Notes: generated by a model not told the origin, from the sequence alone. A stretch of 64,000 nucleotides of DNA from Synechococcus sp. CC9311 (GCF_000014585.1 NC_008319.1:1922001-1986000), one strand, 5' to 3'. Shown: positions 44,637 through 54,133, counted from the first letter of the stretch. Translations and numbers: made by a program.

Positions 44637-44974
44637 ATGCACAGTGGTGGAATCAGCAAAACAGAAAGGCTGGTCTTTTTAGATCAAATCAAAGCCATGC
44701 TGCAATATTATCTTTTAACCAAGGCCATGAACAGCAAGAAAGCCATTTGATAGCCAAAGCAGGAAAGGGCAGTTTTGGCGCTTATTTGATTCACATACCG
44801 GTTCTTTCTGGAGCCATGATTAGCTTTAATGCATTAGGAGCAAAAACAATCTGGACACTTGGATTGGGATCAACAGCGATAGCTATCTTCTCATCATTTT
44901 TCGCAAGCCACAAGCTGCGAAATTCCTATCGTCAGGAAAATCATTTACCGCTCATCATGAATGAGCAGAACTAG
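44637..44974 (+). pseudogene. Relic of an acyltransferase-3 family gene
   Basis: Two pieces of an acyltransferase-3 (OatA/ExoZ-like) membrane protein lie in different frames. The N-terminal piece, ISKTERLVFLDQIKAML, is the opening D-x-x-K motif of the family, in the frame of ATG 44637. The C-terminal piece, GSFGAYLIHIPVLSGAM, is the family's last helix region, in another frame, ending at TAG 44974. The several hundred residues expected between them are gone. This reads as an internal deletion with a frameshift. Confidence 0.6.
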
Positions 44975-45074
44975 TAACCACAAGCCCCAATAACAACGCC
45001 AATGGCTGTATTATATGCTACATGAGCTCTCAGCAAGCCATGCAAAATATAAAAGCCTTTATTAATCAGAATTC

Positions 45075-45347
45075 ATGACCTTTTTGATGCATTGGACCTT
45101 CAAAACTGGCTACCACGCAATTGCGGCTAAAAAGTTTTTATCAACAGGTGCACCATTCCCAGCATGCAAATCATGGAAGCGGTTTCACGGTCCTGGCTCG
45201 GTAGAAGGTTGGATTTTGGTTGAATCAGATAATGCCGATGCCTGCTACGAACACGCGGCTGAATGGGCTGAGTGCCTGGATTGGGAGGTAACACCTGTTC
45301 ATACTGACGACCAAGCAGGCCCCTTCATGGCCAAGGTTTACAGCTAA
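45075..45347 (+). CDS. DUF3303 protein
   Basis: 90 residues, or 86 from the second ATG at 45087. Reads MHWTFKTGYHAIAAKKFL then FHGPGSVEGWILVESDNADA and WECLDWEVTP-like residues. This matches the DUF3303 ferredoxin-like alpha/beta fold, found often in Synechococcus. Small, soluble, function unknown. An imperfect GC-rich hairpin at 45369-45401 may end the transcript. Confidence 0.8.
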   Translation: MTFLMHWTFKTGYHAIAAKKFLSTGAPFPACKSWKRFHGPGSVEGWILVESDNADACYEHAAEWAECLDWEVTPVHTDDQAGPFMAKVYS

Positions 45348-45476
45348 TCTCAACGTTGAGGAAGAACACCCGCCAAACAGCTGATTCTTTGCTGTGCGGG
45401 CTCTATTCCTCAAGAAGCATCATCTCCGCATATCATTTGATCTGAAAAAGATTTTGCATTAGCATGCTTAACCACA

Positions 45477-45992
45477 ATGAAAGACCAAGAAATGAACTTT
45501 GCATCGGCAAGAAAATACTTAAAAGATAGCCGAGTCACGCAAATATTTATCCCTTTACTTTCAGTCCTTACATTATCACTATTATCGCCATTACTTGCAA
45601 AAAGCCACGACGAGCATTCCACAAGCCACGGAGTCAAGGTTGAGGAATTAGCAAACTCCAGCAAAATGTGGAATGGCAGTGTGTTGCCGAATTATCCCGA
45701 CGGGCAGCCCAAGATCAAAGTCCTTCGGATCAAGGTGCCGAGCGGAATAACCTTACCTTGGCACTACCATCCTGTCATTAATGCAGCAGTAATTTTAGAA
45801 GGAACCTTAGAGCTTAAATTAAAAGATGGTAGTCAAAAGATTTACCGAAAAGGCGATGCTTTGATTGAAGTCGTGAACACGATTCATGCCGGGACAGCAC
45901 TAGGAGCTGTAGACGTAGATCTGGTTGTGTTCTATGCAGGAGAGAAAGCAATGCCCACGACAATCCTCGCTGATCCCCAGACCAATCCATAA
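45477..45992 (+). CDS. Exported cupin-domain protein
   Basis: 171 residues. The N-terminus holds a hydrophobic segment (FIPLLSVLTLSLLSPLLA) suggesting export or anchoring. The cupin core follows: VPSGITLPWHYHPVINAA has the His residues of motif 1 (H-x-H), and KGDALIEVVNTIHAGT is the motif 2 His region. It likely binds a metal; the substrate is unknown. ATG 45477 used, 45492 possible. Confidence 0.8.
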   Translation: MKDQEMNFASARKYLKDSRVTQIFIPLLSVLTLSLLSPLLAKSHDEHSTSHGVKVEELANSSKMWNGSVLPNYPDGQPKIKVLRIKVPSGITLPWHYHPVINAAVILEGTLELKLKDGSQKIYRKGDALIEVVNTIHAGTALGAVDVDLVVFYAGEKAMPTTILADPQTNP

Positions 45993-46126
45993 CAAGCAGC
46001 ACTGGGTACTGGGCAGCAACCCTTTATAGAAACCTGCCTATGCACAGATAGAAAACCAGCTGTTAAAAGCAAACAAAAATCCATGGAATGAACATAAGCA
46101 ATGGCATCACCCGACAGGAATGCCCC

Positions 46127-46282
46127 TTATTCATCACACTCCTGCTCATCAGCTTTCAAGTGTTCGAGTAAATATGAATACCAATTACCATAGGCAACGG
46201 CATCCTCCTTTGTGATTTCATTGGCTTCTATTGCTGCAAGTAATCGATATGCAGCTGCCCGTTGCTTTTGATCCAATGTCAC
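46127..46282 (-). CDS. Small hypothetical protein (51 aa), second of a pair
   Basis: GTG at 46282 starts directly after the stop of the next upstream gene. A strong AGGGGG ribosome site lies in the last codons of that gene. The protein is helical: DQKQRAAAYRLLAAIEANEI then TKEDAVAYGNWYSYLLEHLK, acidic at the end. No family recognised. The strong ribosome site and adjacency support it. Confidence 0.6.
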   Translation of the reverse strand: MTLDQKQRAAAYRLLAAIEANEITKEDAVAYGNWYSYLLEHLKADEQECDE

Positions 46283-46435
46283 TTACCCCCTAATCATGGA
46301 GAGGGAATGAAGCAAAGCAGGCGCTGTCATCTCAGACACAAACTTCGCAAAAGAAATCTTCGTCTGGCAATAGTTGGGTTCACATTTAAAGGGATTAGAC
46401 ATTAACTCAATGAGCTCTCTCCTTTCTCTCTTCAT
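46283..46435 (-). CDS. Small hypothetical protein (50 aa), first of a pair
   Basis: From MKRERRELIELMSNPFKCEP, 50 residues with two cysteines near the middle (FKCEPNYCQTK). A helix follows (ISFAKFVSEMTAPALLHSLS). The TAA stop is immediately followed by the GTG of the next small gene, making a two-gene micro-operon. No ribosome site upstream that I can see. Unknown function. Confidence 0.5.
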   Translation of the reverse strand: MKRERRELIELMSNPFKCEPNYCQTKISFAKFVSEMTAPALLHSLSMIRG

Positions 46436-46509
46436 AGCAAACACCGGCAATTTAGGCATCAAGAATAAAATCAATCAACGAAATCAATATCGCCCATGAA
46501 CATCAAAAA

Positions 46510-46563
46510 AAACTCCCCCAAACGGGTGATAGCAAACACCATTTGACTCACCCATTCAGGGGA
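46510..46563. repeat. Imperfect inverted repeat
   Basis: CTCCCCC...GGGTGA on the left pairs with TCACCC...GGGGAG on the right around a loop of about 17 bases. It lies between two micro-genes. It could be a bidirectional terminator for the divergent or convergent small genes, or a mobile-repeat relic. No long T-run. Confidence 0.35.
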
Positions 46564-46734
46564 GAAAGAACCATTGCCGCATCAAAGCAACCCTGGGCGA
46601 GAGCTTCACGATGACATCTAGAATCCAATCCAACGTTTAGATTAAATTCCACAAACAACATCAAAGACAGGCAATTAAGAGCGCTAACCTTGAAACAAAC
46701 TCAAGGCGCCATCAGCTGAAACTGGAGGACAACA

Positions 46735-46887
46735 TTGAAAATAATACAATTAATGCGAGCCAAGCTCAATAATCTGCTCGACAAAGTTAGACGAAGGATT
46801 GCCTACGTACCAGCCGTGAGCGATACGATTTCAGCCATGAAAGATCTTGGCATCGACCTAAAAGAGGAGAAAAAGAATAACAAGTAA
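46735..46887 (+). CDS. Small basic hypothetical protein (50 aa)
   Basis: TTG at 46735 lies six bases after GGAGG, a good ribosome site; an ATG at 46753 is the alternative. The protein is basic and helical: MRAKLNNLLDKVRRRIAYVP then AVSDTISAMKDLGIDLKEEK. Possibly binds nucleic acid, but that is only from charge. Alone between short genes in the AT-rich stretch. Confidence 0.5.
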   Translation: MKIIQLMRAKLNNLLDKVRRRIAYVPAVSDTISAMKDLGIDLKEEKKNNK

Positions 46888-46971
46888 AGTTGTTTAGGGG
46901 AAAAGGATCTGGATGAAGGGCCCTCCTTGTTCTTGCCATCCTCATTCCTGATGTTCAGCAGTAAATCTCAG

Positions 46972-47484
46972 CTATCCAGAAACCCCAGGTCCATGCAGTT
47001 CCTTGAGGAACCAACAGTCACAACCACCGTGCCCTGTTTGACCAAGGGGCTGTTCAATCTTTAGGAATCCCCAAGCCCAATAAAGCCGTTGAGCCGCCGC
47101 CATTCCCGAAAGAGTTTCGAGATAAACACAGCGATAGCCCAGCACACGAGCCTGTTCCAACAGGCTCCCCATAAGCCGCCAACCAACACCCTTCCCCCGT
47201 GCTGAAGGAGCTAAGTACATCTTCTGCAATTCGCAAGTGGCTTCCACACCAATTAGAGGACCAATTCCAGCTCCCCCGACAACATTCCCACCCTCTACTG
47301 CCACGTAATAAATCCATCCAGGCGCGGCGTAGGTCTTGCTCATGGCATCAAGCTCCGGATCTTGCCAAGCAAAACCGGGTCGATCAGCACCAAATTCAAC
47401 AAGTGCTGCCCGAATCACTCCGGACAAGGCCGTTTCATCCAATGGGTGCAGAGGCCGCAGCTCTATGTCTTGCCATTCACTCAA
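46972..47484 (-). CDS. GNAT-family N-acetyltransferase
   Basis: 170 residues. The acetyl-CoA motif is LAPSARGKGVGWRLMGSLLEQ (R/Q-x-x-G-x-G/A), preceded by ELQKMY. The C-terminal strand is YLETLSGMAAAQRLYWAWGF. N-terminal DIELRPLHPLDETALSGVIR is also typical. The substrate is unknown. A second GNAT besides the one at 2018; the two are not close in sequence. Confidence 0.85.
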   Translation of the reverse strand: MSEWQDIELRPLHPLDETALSGVIRAALVEFGADRPGFAWQDPELDAMSKTYAAPGWIYYVAVEGGNVVGGAGIGPLIGVEATCELQKMYLAPSARGKGVGWRLMGSLLEQARVLGYRCVYLETLSGMAAAQRLYWAWGFLKIEQPLGQTGHGGCDCWFLKELHGPGVSG

Positions 47485-47916
47485 AAGGATGACCTACAGA
47501 ACGAGTGACCTCCACGAGGTTCATCAAGACAAGACAACCTCAGCAAGCAAGTTCTGATGGCAACCATCGTCGCTAAAACAAGCACTCAAATAAATCAATA
47601 TCACTACCTTAATCACATCAACCAAAGGCCGAGGAAATCAATCATGAATCTCATGCCTTGAGTAGTGATGGCCCCTTCTCTCTTGAAGACAGTTCACGCA
47701 GTTCATTCGAAAGGCAAAAGATCCACCCCACTACACAAAGAAAGCCAAAACCAGCTGTGGGCAATTCGCATCAATGGCTACAAAGCTCCTAAAAGTCAAA
47801 ATACTCATTCCAGGAAACTAGCATCAGATTTAACCAAACAAGACAGCCTAAGTAACAACCAATACGCCCCCTATGGCTGTCACGGTGCATGGTTAGCAGA
47901 CAACTAGCTTAGCTCC
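47485..47916. other. Accessory stretch with one doubtful ORF
   Basis: About 430 bases. The only longer frame is plus strand 47665-47907 (80 codons, GTG start, ending APYGCHGAWLADN). Composition is mixed and no ribosome site is visible, so I do not list it as a firm gene. Nothing else supported. Confidence 0.35.
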
Positions 47917-48015
47917 ATGGAATTATTCGTTGGCATCTGCATCATCCCATTCCTGAGCGCTCTATTTATTCAAGCCGGTCAAGATGAAAACTCTGAAGAC
48001 CATGATTTCCTCTAA
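47917..48015 (+). CDS. Possible 32-aa membrane peptide
   Basis: ATG 47917 opens 32 codons: ELFVGICIIPFLSALFIQAG then an acidic tail (QDENSEDHDFL). One hydrophobic helix with a negative end. Too short for firm assignment; no ribosome site seen. May be a small thylakoid peptide. Confidence 0.3.
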   Translation: MELFVGICIIPFLSALFIQAGQDENSEDHDFL

Positions 48016-48117
48016 CAATTACAATTAAAATTTCGTTCAAGCTGGTCAGCATAATGAATTCCAATCCCACTTGAAACTTCAAAAAAGGGAGATGAGCTTT
48101 TAGCAACTCGAAGAAAA

Positions 48118-51100
48118 TTATCCTTTGATTGATCGCGTTGGTTCTGCCATCCCCCAACCACCACCACCAGGTGTTGCAATCCAAAGTCGATCACCCGTTT
48201 GAACCCTCTGCTCGAAGCAGCCTGGTTGTTCTTGCCAGGGGCCTCCACCTTCACTTAACCAAGTCATCCCCAGAGCACCTGCCTGCCCACCTTCCAAACC
48301 AAATGGCGCCACCCGGCGAGATCCAGACAGCAAAGCCACCGTCATCGGAGCAAGAAAACGAATCTCACGCTCAAGTCCATCACCACCTGACCAGCGTCCT
48401 TTCCCCCCACTACCCCGGCGCAGCTCAAAGCGTTCCAAACGCACAGGGAATCGTTGCTCGAGGATTTCAGGATCCGTGAGTCTGGAGTTGGTCATGTGGG
48501 TTTGTACGCCGGATGAACCCTGAAATCCCGGACCTGCCCCACCACCCCCAGAAATCGTTTCGTAGTACTGAGATCGTTCATCTCCAAACGTGAGGTTGTT
48601 CATCGTTCCCTGCGCCGCGGCCATCACACCCATCGCTGCGAATAACAGGTTGCAAAGCGCCTGAGAGGTTTCCACATTGCCTGCCACCACTGCAGCTGGG
48701 GGGAGGGGATTTAACAGTGATCCCTGCGGGACCACCAAAGTGAGTGGTTCAAAGCAACCCGCATTGAGGGGTATCGATTCATCCACCAAGCAGCGCAGCA
48801 CATACAAAACAGCGGCTTTGGTGACCGCTAGCGGAGCATGAAAGTTGTGCTCTCCCTGAGGGCTGGTCCCAGTGAAATCCAGGCAAACCGTTCGGGCTTT
48901 GTGGTCAACATGCAAAGCGAGCTCCAAACGGCCGCCATGGTCTAACTCCACGCTGAACTCCTGATCCGTCAAACGACTGATCACACTTCGCACCGTTTCC
49001 GCCGCATGGGTTTGAACAAAGCGCATATAACGACTGACGCGCTTAGGTCCCTCACGCAGCATCAACTGTTCGAGATGATCCACGCCGAGGCGGTTGGCCG
49101 CCACCTGAGCCTGCAAATCCGCCCAAAGCACATCCGGAGAGCGCGGTGGCTGCCGCTCTGCCTTCAAGATCGCGTTCCAGCCATCCACATCCAAGCGCCC
49201 CCCCCGCAAAAGTGACCAGTTGCGAAGCCGTAGACCTTCCTCTCCAATCTCTCGACTAAACGGGGGCATGGACCCAGGCGTAAGTCCTCCCACATCGGCG
49301 TGATGTCCGCGACAAGCGACGTAGTAGCTCGGCTGTTTGCCCTGTCCAAAAACAGGGGTCATCGCCGTGATGTCTGGGAGATGGGTTCCTCCGTGATACG
49401 GGTCGTTGCTGAGCACTGTTTCGCCCGGTTCGAGCGGCGAGCGTTCACCGCGTTGGATTTGGTTGAGCAGGTCCACCACCGCCTCACCCATGGAGCCCAA
49501 ATGAACTGGGATATGGGGCGCATTGGCAACCAAGGCCCCCTTGTGATCGAACAACGCGCAAGAAAAGTCCAGCCGCTCGCGGATGTTCACAGAGCGGCTC
49601 GTCTGCCGAAGCCGCTCCCCCATCTGCTCAGCAATCACCATGAAGCGGTGATGAAACAGGCTCAGCTCCACCGGATCTGGAACATCCACAACCTGATCCA
49701 GCGCTAACCGTTGACCCGAAAGCTCAGCAGAGTTGAGCAACAAGCTTCCAGCGGAGTTACAGCGGGCCGACCAACCGGGCTCGAGCACGGTGCAGCCCGT
49801 GGCATCAAGAATCAAAGCTGGACCCTGCAAAGGCTGATGCAGCGCCGGATCACAGCGCTGCACCACCGGAACCTCCTGCCAACCCAGCCCAGGCCAGTGA
49901 ACGGTGGCTGTTGTGCTGAGAGCTCCAGATCCCGACAGCGGCGCTGATGCCATCTGACTGTCGTTCTCAATGCGTGCTGATGCGGTGAAAACTTCAACCT
50001 CCAACCGCTCCAACATCAAGGCTGCGGTGCGAGGAGGCTTGTATCCAAAGCGCTGACGGTGGGCTTGGTCAAACTCACCTTCCAACTCTGAAAGTTGCAA
50101 AGTTGAGTTGAGTTCAGCGATCGGAATTAGCAATCCCTGTTCAGACCCAATATCCCGAAGTTCAAGGCGGATGCGCTGCTCAAATTGAGACGCATGGCCT
50201 GCTCCAGCTGCCTGCAGCTTCTCCTCGGCAAAGCCCACCTCCTGACGAATCATTCCAGGGAGGGTCGCCAACAAGTCCGCGTCAAGAGGACGCCGCACAA
50301 CAACCTGACGCCATTCCCTCAGGCGGGCCTGACCCAGGCCAAAAGCCGACAACACTCCAGCGAGTGGATGGATCAACACCTGGCGGAGCCCCAGCACTCC
50401 CGCCACTCGGCATGCCAATTGCCCGGCAGCTCCGCCATAGGCCACAAGCACCCCAGCACGGATGTCATGACCACGAAGCAACGACACCTGCTGAATGGCA
50501 CCAGCCATCGTTTCCACCGCGAGGTCAAGCGCTCCCTCCGCAAGCGACTCCGGATCGCGTCCCAAGCGACAAGAAAGCTCCCCAAAGCGTTGCTGCACCA
50601 CCTCCAGATCCGGACGCAAGTCAGCCGCCGGACCGAACACGGGTGGGAAGGCCTCCACCTGTAAACGACCCAAAAAGAGGTGGGCGTCGGTGATGGTTAA
50701 GGGGCCGCCACAGCGATAGCAAGCTGGTCCAGGGCTAGCACCCGCAGAGCGAGGACCCACCTGCAAACGATCGCCATCACTGCGAATGATCGACCCACCA
50801 CCTGCGGCAACAGTATGGATCGGTAGTCGTGCAGCAGTCAGCTCGAGGCCGGCAATTTTGGTCTCAGCGCTGCGCTCCCAGTCCTTGTCAGAGGCTCCTG
50901 CTGGCAAACAAAACACGTCGGTGCTGGTGCCACCCATGTCGACGCCGACAAGCGCCTGACTTTCCAGACCCGCAGCCTGAGCAGCAGCAACCGCCCCGAC
51001 CATTCCTCCAGCGGGGCCGGACAGGATTGTGTCTTTCGCCAACAGTTGCTCAAGCCCCTGCAAAGCACCACTCGACGTCATCACCCGCAGCCGTGTCTGC

Positions 51101-51801
51101 CCTCCAAGTGACTGCATCACTTGCTGGAGATAGCGAAAGAGCACCTGTTCCACCGCCGCTTCAACGACGGTGGTCTGAGACCGAGGGATCAAACGCGGCA
51201 ATGGGCTCACCTGGTGGGAGCAAACAACAGTGGTGAAACCCAGCGTTTGCGCCAATTCAGCCAGTCGCCTCTCATGACTGGGCTCACGCCAGGCATGCAT
51301 TAGGGCAATGGCGCAAGCCTTGATACCGGCACTCCGATGAGCGCGGAGCGTCTTCTCCAGCTCTGCATCGAGGCAGAGCGGCTCTACCTCCTGCCCGTCG
51401 GCATTCAATCGTCCCCCGGATTCAACAACTGCCGCAGCCAGCGACTTCGGAGCTGGAATCTCCAGAGCGAACAGATCAGGGCGATGCTGATCACCAATCA
51501 ACAACACATCCGCCAGACCCTGGTTGGTGATCAACAGAACAGGCTCTCCTGACCCCTCAAGCAGGGCATTGGTCGCCACTGTTGTCCCCAACCGCACCTC
51601 CTGGATCAAACCCGGCGGAATCTGCACTGCCGCAGGCAAACCCATCACCTCTCGGATGGCACGAACAGCGGGGTCACCACGGTCGATCGCTTGCTCTGAG
51701 AGCACTTTGCGAACCACAAGCTCACCACTGGGGGCGCGACCCACGAGATCCGTGAATGTTCCACCACGGTCAATCCAAAATCGCCATTGGGGCGTCGTCA
51801 T
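48118..51801 (-). CDS. oplAH: Fused 5-oxoprolinase / hydantoinase A+B
   Basis: About 1227 residues. N-terminal half (hydantoinase A): DRGGTFTDLVGRAPSG, then VDMGGTSTDVFCLPAG near residue 290, an ASKHA ATPase. C-terminal half (hydantoinase B): VLSNDPYHGGTHLPDITAM near residue 820 and a Gly-rich end (TPGGGGWGM). It hydrolyses 5-oxoproline to glutamate using ATP, in the gamma-glutamyl cycle, though other cyclic amide substrates are possible. ATG 51801 lies five bases after the nagB stop. Eukaryote-like fusion form, known in marine Synechococcus. Confidence 0.9.
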   Translation of the reverse strand: MTTPQWRFWIDRGGTFTDLVGRAPSGELVVRKVLSEQAIDRGDPAVRAIREVMGLPAAVQIPPGLIQEVRLGTTVATNALLEGSGEPVLLITNQGLADVLLIGDQHRPDLFALEIPAPKSLAAAVVESGGRLNADGQEVEPLCLDAELEKTLRAHRSAGIKACAIALMHAWREPSHERRLAELAQTLGFTTVVCSHQVSPLPRLIPRSQTTVVEAAVEQVLFRYLQQVMQSLGGQTRLRVMTSSGALQGLEQLLAKDTILSGPAGGMVGAVAAAQAAGLESQALVGVDMGGTSTDVFCLPAGASDKDWERSAETKIAGLELTAARLPIHTVAAGGGSIIRSDGDRLQVGPRSAGASPGPACYRCGGPLTITDAHLFLGRLQVEAFPPVFGPAADLRPDLEVVQQRFGELSCRLGRDPESLAEGALDLAVETMAGAIQQVSLLRGHDIRAGVLVAYGGAAGQLACRVAGVLGLRQVLIHPLAGVLSAFGLGQARLREWRQVVVRRPLDADLLATLPGMIRQEVGFAEEKLQAAGAGHASQFEQRIRLELRDIGSEQGLLIPIAELNSTLQLSELEGEFDQAHRQRFGYKPPRTAALMLERLEVEVFTASARIENDSQMASAPLSGSGALSTTATVHWPGLGWQEVPVVQRCDPALHQPLQGPALILDATGCTVLEPGWSARCNSAGSLLLNSAELSGQRLALDQVVDVPDPVELSLFHHRFMVIAEQMGERLRQTSRSVNIRERLDFSCALFDHKGALVANAPHIPVHLGSMGEAVVDLLNQIQRGERSPLEPGETVLSNDPYHGGTHLPDITAMTPVFGQGKQPSYYVACRGHHADVGGLTPGSMPPFSREIGEEGLRLRNWSLLRGGRLDVDGWNAILKAERQPPRSPDVLWADLQAQVAANRLGVDHLEQLMLREGPKRVSRYMRFVQTHAAETVRSVISRLTDQEFSVELDHGGRLELALHVDHKARTVCLDFTGTSPQGEHNFHAPLAVTKAAVLYVLRCLVDESIPLNAGCFEPLTLVVPQGSLLNPLPPAAVVAGNVETSQALCNLLFAAMGVMAAAQGTMNNLTFGDERSQYYETISGGGGAGPGFQGSSGVQTHMTNSRLTDPEILEQRFPVRLERFELRRGSGGKGRWSGGDGLEREIRFLAPMTVALLSGSRRVAPFGLEGGQAGALGMTWLSEGGGPWQEQPGCFEQRVQTGDRLWIATPGGGGWGMAEPTRSIKG

Positions 51802-51805
51802 CGGT

Positions 51806-52588
51806 TCACGACGCTTCCGCACCCCATGCCGCATCGTCCACCCATAAGCAAAGTTTTGGGTGACGCTGTAGCCAGCTGGCAGGCACTTCTGGATCACCAT
51901 CAAGATCCAAAGCCTTGCGCAGGATCCCCGCTTTAGGCGCGCCCGTCACGATCAGGTGAAGTTCATTGGCCGCCAGAATCTCTTGTAGGCCCAGGGTGAT
52001 CGCTTCCTCTGGCACCAACGCTGGACTGCCTTCGAAAGCAGGGGCATTTTGCGATCGCGTGGTTGGGCTGAGTCTGACCACACGACAGCGCACATCTGGA
52101 CCACATGGGGGCTCGTTAAATCCCACATGTCCATTGCTGCCCAATCCCAAAAGCTGCGAGCCAATCCCCCCAGCGCTGCGGATCTCGGCCGCAAAGCGAT
52201 CAGCAGCCGCTTCCGGATCGGCAGCAGCTCCATCTGGTAAAGACACTTGAGCCGGATTAAGCCCTAGTGGACGCACCAGGTGATGCCCCATAAAGGCAGA
52301 GAAAGAACTGGGATGCTCCGGTGCCAAACCCACATATTCATCAAGGTTGAAACTGAGCCAACGCTGACGCAACAGCTTTAGACGATCCCTAGGCCAATCC
52401 CTTAAACGCGAGACCAATGCGGCATAAAGCGGCTCCATGGTGCGTCCAGTCGCCAAGCCCAGGGGCCGAAATGCCTGGTGCTCAAGAGAGTCCAGCAATC
52501 CTTGCTCAAGCTGATCAACCACAGCCTCCATGAGCTGCAGAGGATTGCGCCTGCGCACGATGGTGATCGTGTCTGAAATCTTGAGCAC
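51806..52588 (-). CDS. nagB: Glucosamine-6-phosphate deaminase / 6PGL-like
   Basis: 260 residues of the NagB/6-phosphogluconolactonase fold. PLGLATGRTMEPLYAALVSR is the phosphate loop. SFNLDEYVGLAPEHPSSFSA has the catalytic Asp region, and LLGLGSNGHVGFNEPPCG carries the base His. These favour NagB: glucosamine-6-phosphate to fructose-6-phosphate and ammonia. Directly precedes the 5-oxoprolinase gene. The start of the gene may be a few codons downstream of 52588. Confidence 0.9.
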   Translation of the reverse strand: MLKISDTITIVRRRNPLQLMEAVVDQLEQGLLDSLEHQAFRPLGLATGRTMEPLYAALVSRLRDWPRDRLKLLRQRWLSFNLDEYVGLAPEHPSSFSAFMGHHLVRPLGLNPAQVSLPDGAAADPEAAADRFAAEIRSAGGIGSQLLGLGSNGHVGFNEPPCGPDVRCRVVRLSPTTRSQNAPAFEGSPALVPEEAITLGLQEILAANELHLIVTGAPKAGILRKALDLDGDPEVPASWLQRHPKLCLWVDDAAWGAEAS

Positions 52589-52606
52589 GATGAACTGCCA
52601 ATGACA

Positions 52607-54043
52607 TCAACTCCACCAGGCTGACTCTGAACGGAGCCGGAGCGCCACAGCTGGATCATCACTAGAGCGATAGGGGCGAATCTCAGCCCCGCGGTAGTAG
52701 TGCAAAAGAATCTGACGAAAATCAGCACCCTGAAGCGCCAAACCATGGGCTCCCCACTGACTCATCCCAACACCATGTCCAAAGCCTTGACCACGCGCTT
52801 CGAGAACCATCTCACCCACCCTGAAGTCAGGACGTGGCTGATTAAAAGCTGACTGGTTGAGAGGGGGAAGAGGCGGTGGTGGCAATAGAGACGCCAGTCG
52901 GCCTGAGCTTCTTGATGTGGTGTCAGGACCACTTGCGGAGTCTTGCCATAGACCGATCAAAGGAGGGGCTGCGTGAGTTGATGCTTGAGGCGCTGCTTGG
53001 CGGGCTCTCCGAGCAGATGCGGTTGAAGACGCGGTGGTGCCATTGATGAGCTCAAATTGAACCATCGTGCTTTTGAGACCGAGTCGCTTGCGCAGCTCCC
53101 TCCCCGTTAGGACCAAAGAGCCACGGGGGCCTTGCACACGCGCCGTACGCACCCGACCGGTTGAGCTTGTCTTAAGCACCTGCAAGCGTTTGACACCTCC
53201 GGTTTCACGGAAGAGATCCCGCAGCTGATCATCGTTAAAACGTTTGTTCCAACGATGCACAGGACTGTGCTGATCGTGATCCGCAACGCTGACCAGGTAG
53301 GGAAGTTGATTGCGCCAAACCTCACCACTCGGTTCCGTTGCACCACCAGAGCTGCTGTGAAACACAGCATTGATCAACCGACCAGCATGTACTAAGACCA
53401 AAGAGCGCGTGCTTTCCACGGCCTCGATCGTGCTGGGGGTTTCGGATTCAACCCCGCGGTACACCTGGCTGGACACGGTTGCCTTCACATCGAAGTCTCC
53501 TGCCTTCCCGCGCTGCCTGAGGGCATAGGTGCGCGCCGCGACAGCCTGAGCTTGCAAAGCCGGCAACGGCCAACGATGAGGCATTTCACTCCCCACAACA
53601 CTGGCCAGATAAGTCTCAATCCCAAGGTGGTTCACCACCTGCACCTGGCCGCCACGCACTAAAAACTGCAACCGCCCGCGATAACGCCGGGAGCCGAGCC
53701 AAATCCCACGGGGATCGTCGCTTTGCACCTCGATCGCAGAGCGAGCTGACAGTGAGCGAGACGACCCGTCGCTCATTTGACCACTGATCTTGAAGCGCCC
53801 CGCTCGCAGACTCACCTCCAGCGAGCGCATGTGTTGATTGCCGCCACTCAGACCCCGCACCAGAAAGGGCTGATCTCCATCTGCACGAAGCCTCACCACC
53901 GGAGCTTGAGACAGCAGCACCCGCATCGACGGCTCCTGTTCCGCCTGCGCAACTCGCTGATCAAAGCTGAGCGCCATCAAAGCGATCGGCATGGCCAAGG
54001 AAGCAGTCAGCAGAGGAAAGAACGCTGACGTACGAGTGATCAC
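52607..54043 (-). CDS. SpoIID/LytB-domain protein, exported
   Basis: 478 residues. Signal peptide: TSAFFPLLTASLAMPIALMA. The SpoIID core spans about 150-340, with YLASVVGSEMPHRWPLPALQ and QAVAARTYALRQRGKAG, plus VFHSSSGGATEPSGEVW. Ser/Ala-rich linker, then QGFGHGVGMSQWGAHGLAL and the end. SpoIID proteins are peptidoglycan glycan-strand lytic transglycosylases. Probably acts in the periplasm on the cell wall. Divergent from rnz. Confidence 0.9.
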   Translation of the reverse strand: MITRTSAFFPLLTASLAMPIALMALSFDQRVAQAEQEPSMRVLLSQAPVVRLRADGDQPFLVRGLSGGNQHMRSLEVSLRAGRFKISGQMSDGSSRSLSARSAIEVQSDDPRGIWLGSRRYRGRLQFLVRGGQVQVVNHLGIETYLASVVGSEMPHRWPLPALQAQAVAARTYALRQRGKAGDFDVKATVSSQVYRGVESETPSTIEAVESTRSLVLVHAGRLINAVFHSSSGGATEPSGEVWRNQLPYLVSVADHDQHSPVHRWNKRFNDDQLRDLFRETGGVKRLQVLKTSSTGRVRTARVQGPRGSLVLTGRELRKRLGLKSTMVQFELINGTTASSTASARRARQAAPQASTHAAPPLIGLWQDSASGPDTTSRSSGRLASLLPPPPLPPLNQSAFNQPRPDFRVGEMVLEARGQGFGHGVGMSQWGAHGLALQGADFRQILLHYYRGAEIRPYRSSDDPAVALRLRSESAWWS

Positions 54044-54133
54044 TGCAAGCAGAACCAGGCAGCTCAGTGTGACCTGATGATTCGGAAGCGGCTAGGTCCC
54101 CATGGCAGATTTGACGGTTAAGCGCGTTGAGAC

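Noticed and set aside
44570-44974. Single 134-aa protein from a continuous frame
   Set aside because: Only its C-terminal part resembles a family. The N-terminal motif of the same family is in another frame, so a relic is the better reading.
47665-47907. 80-codon GTG-start ORF
   Set aside because: No ribosome site or recognised motif. Kept as doubtful within the gap note.
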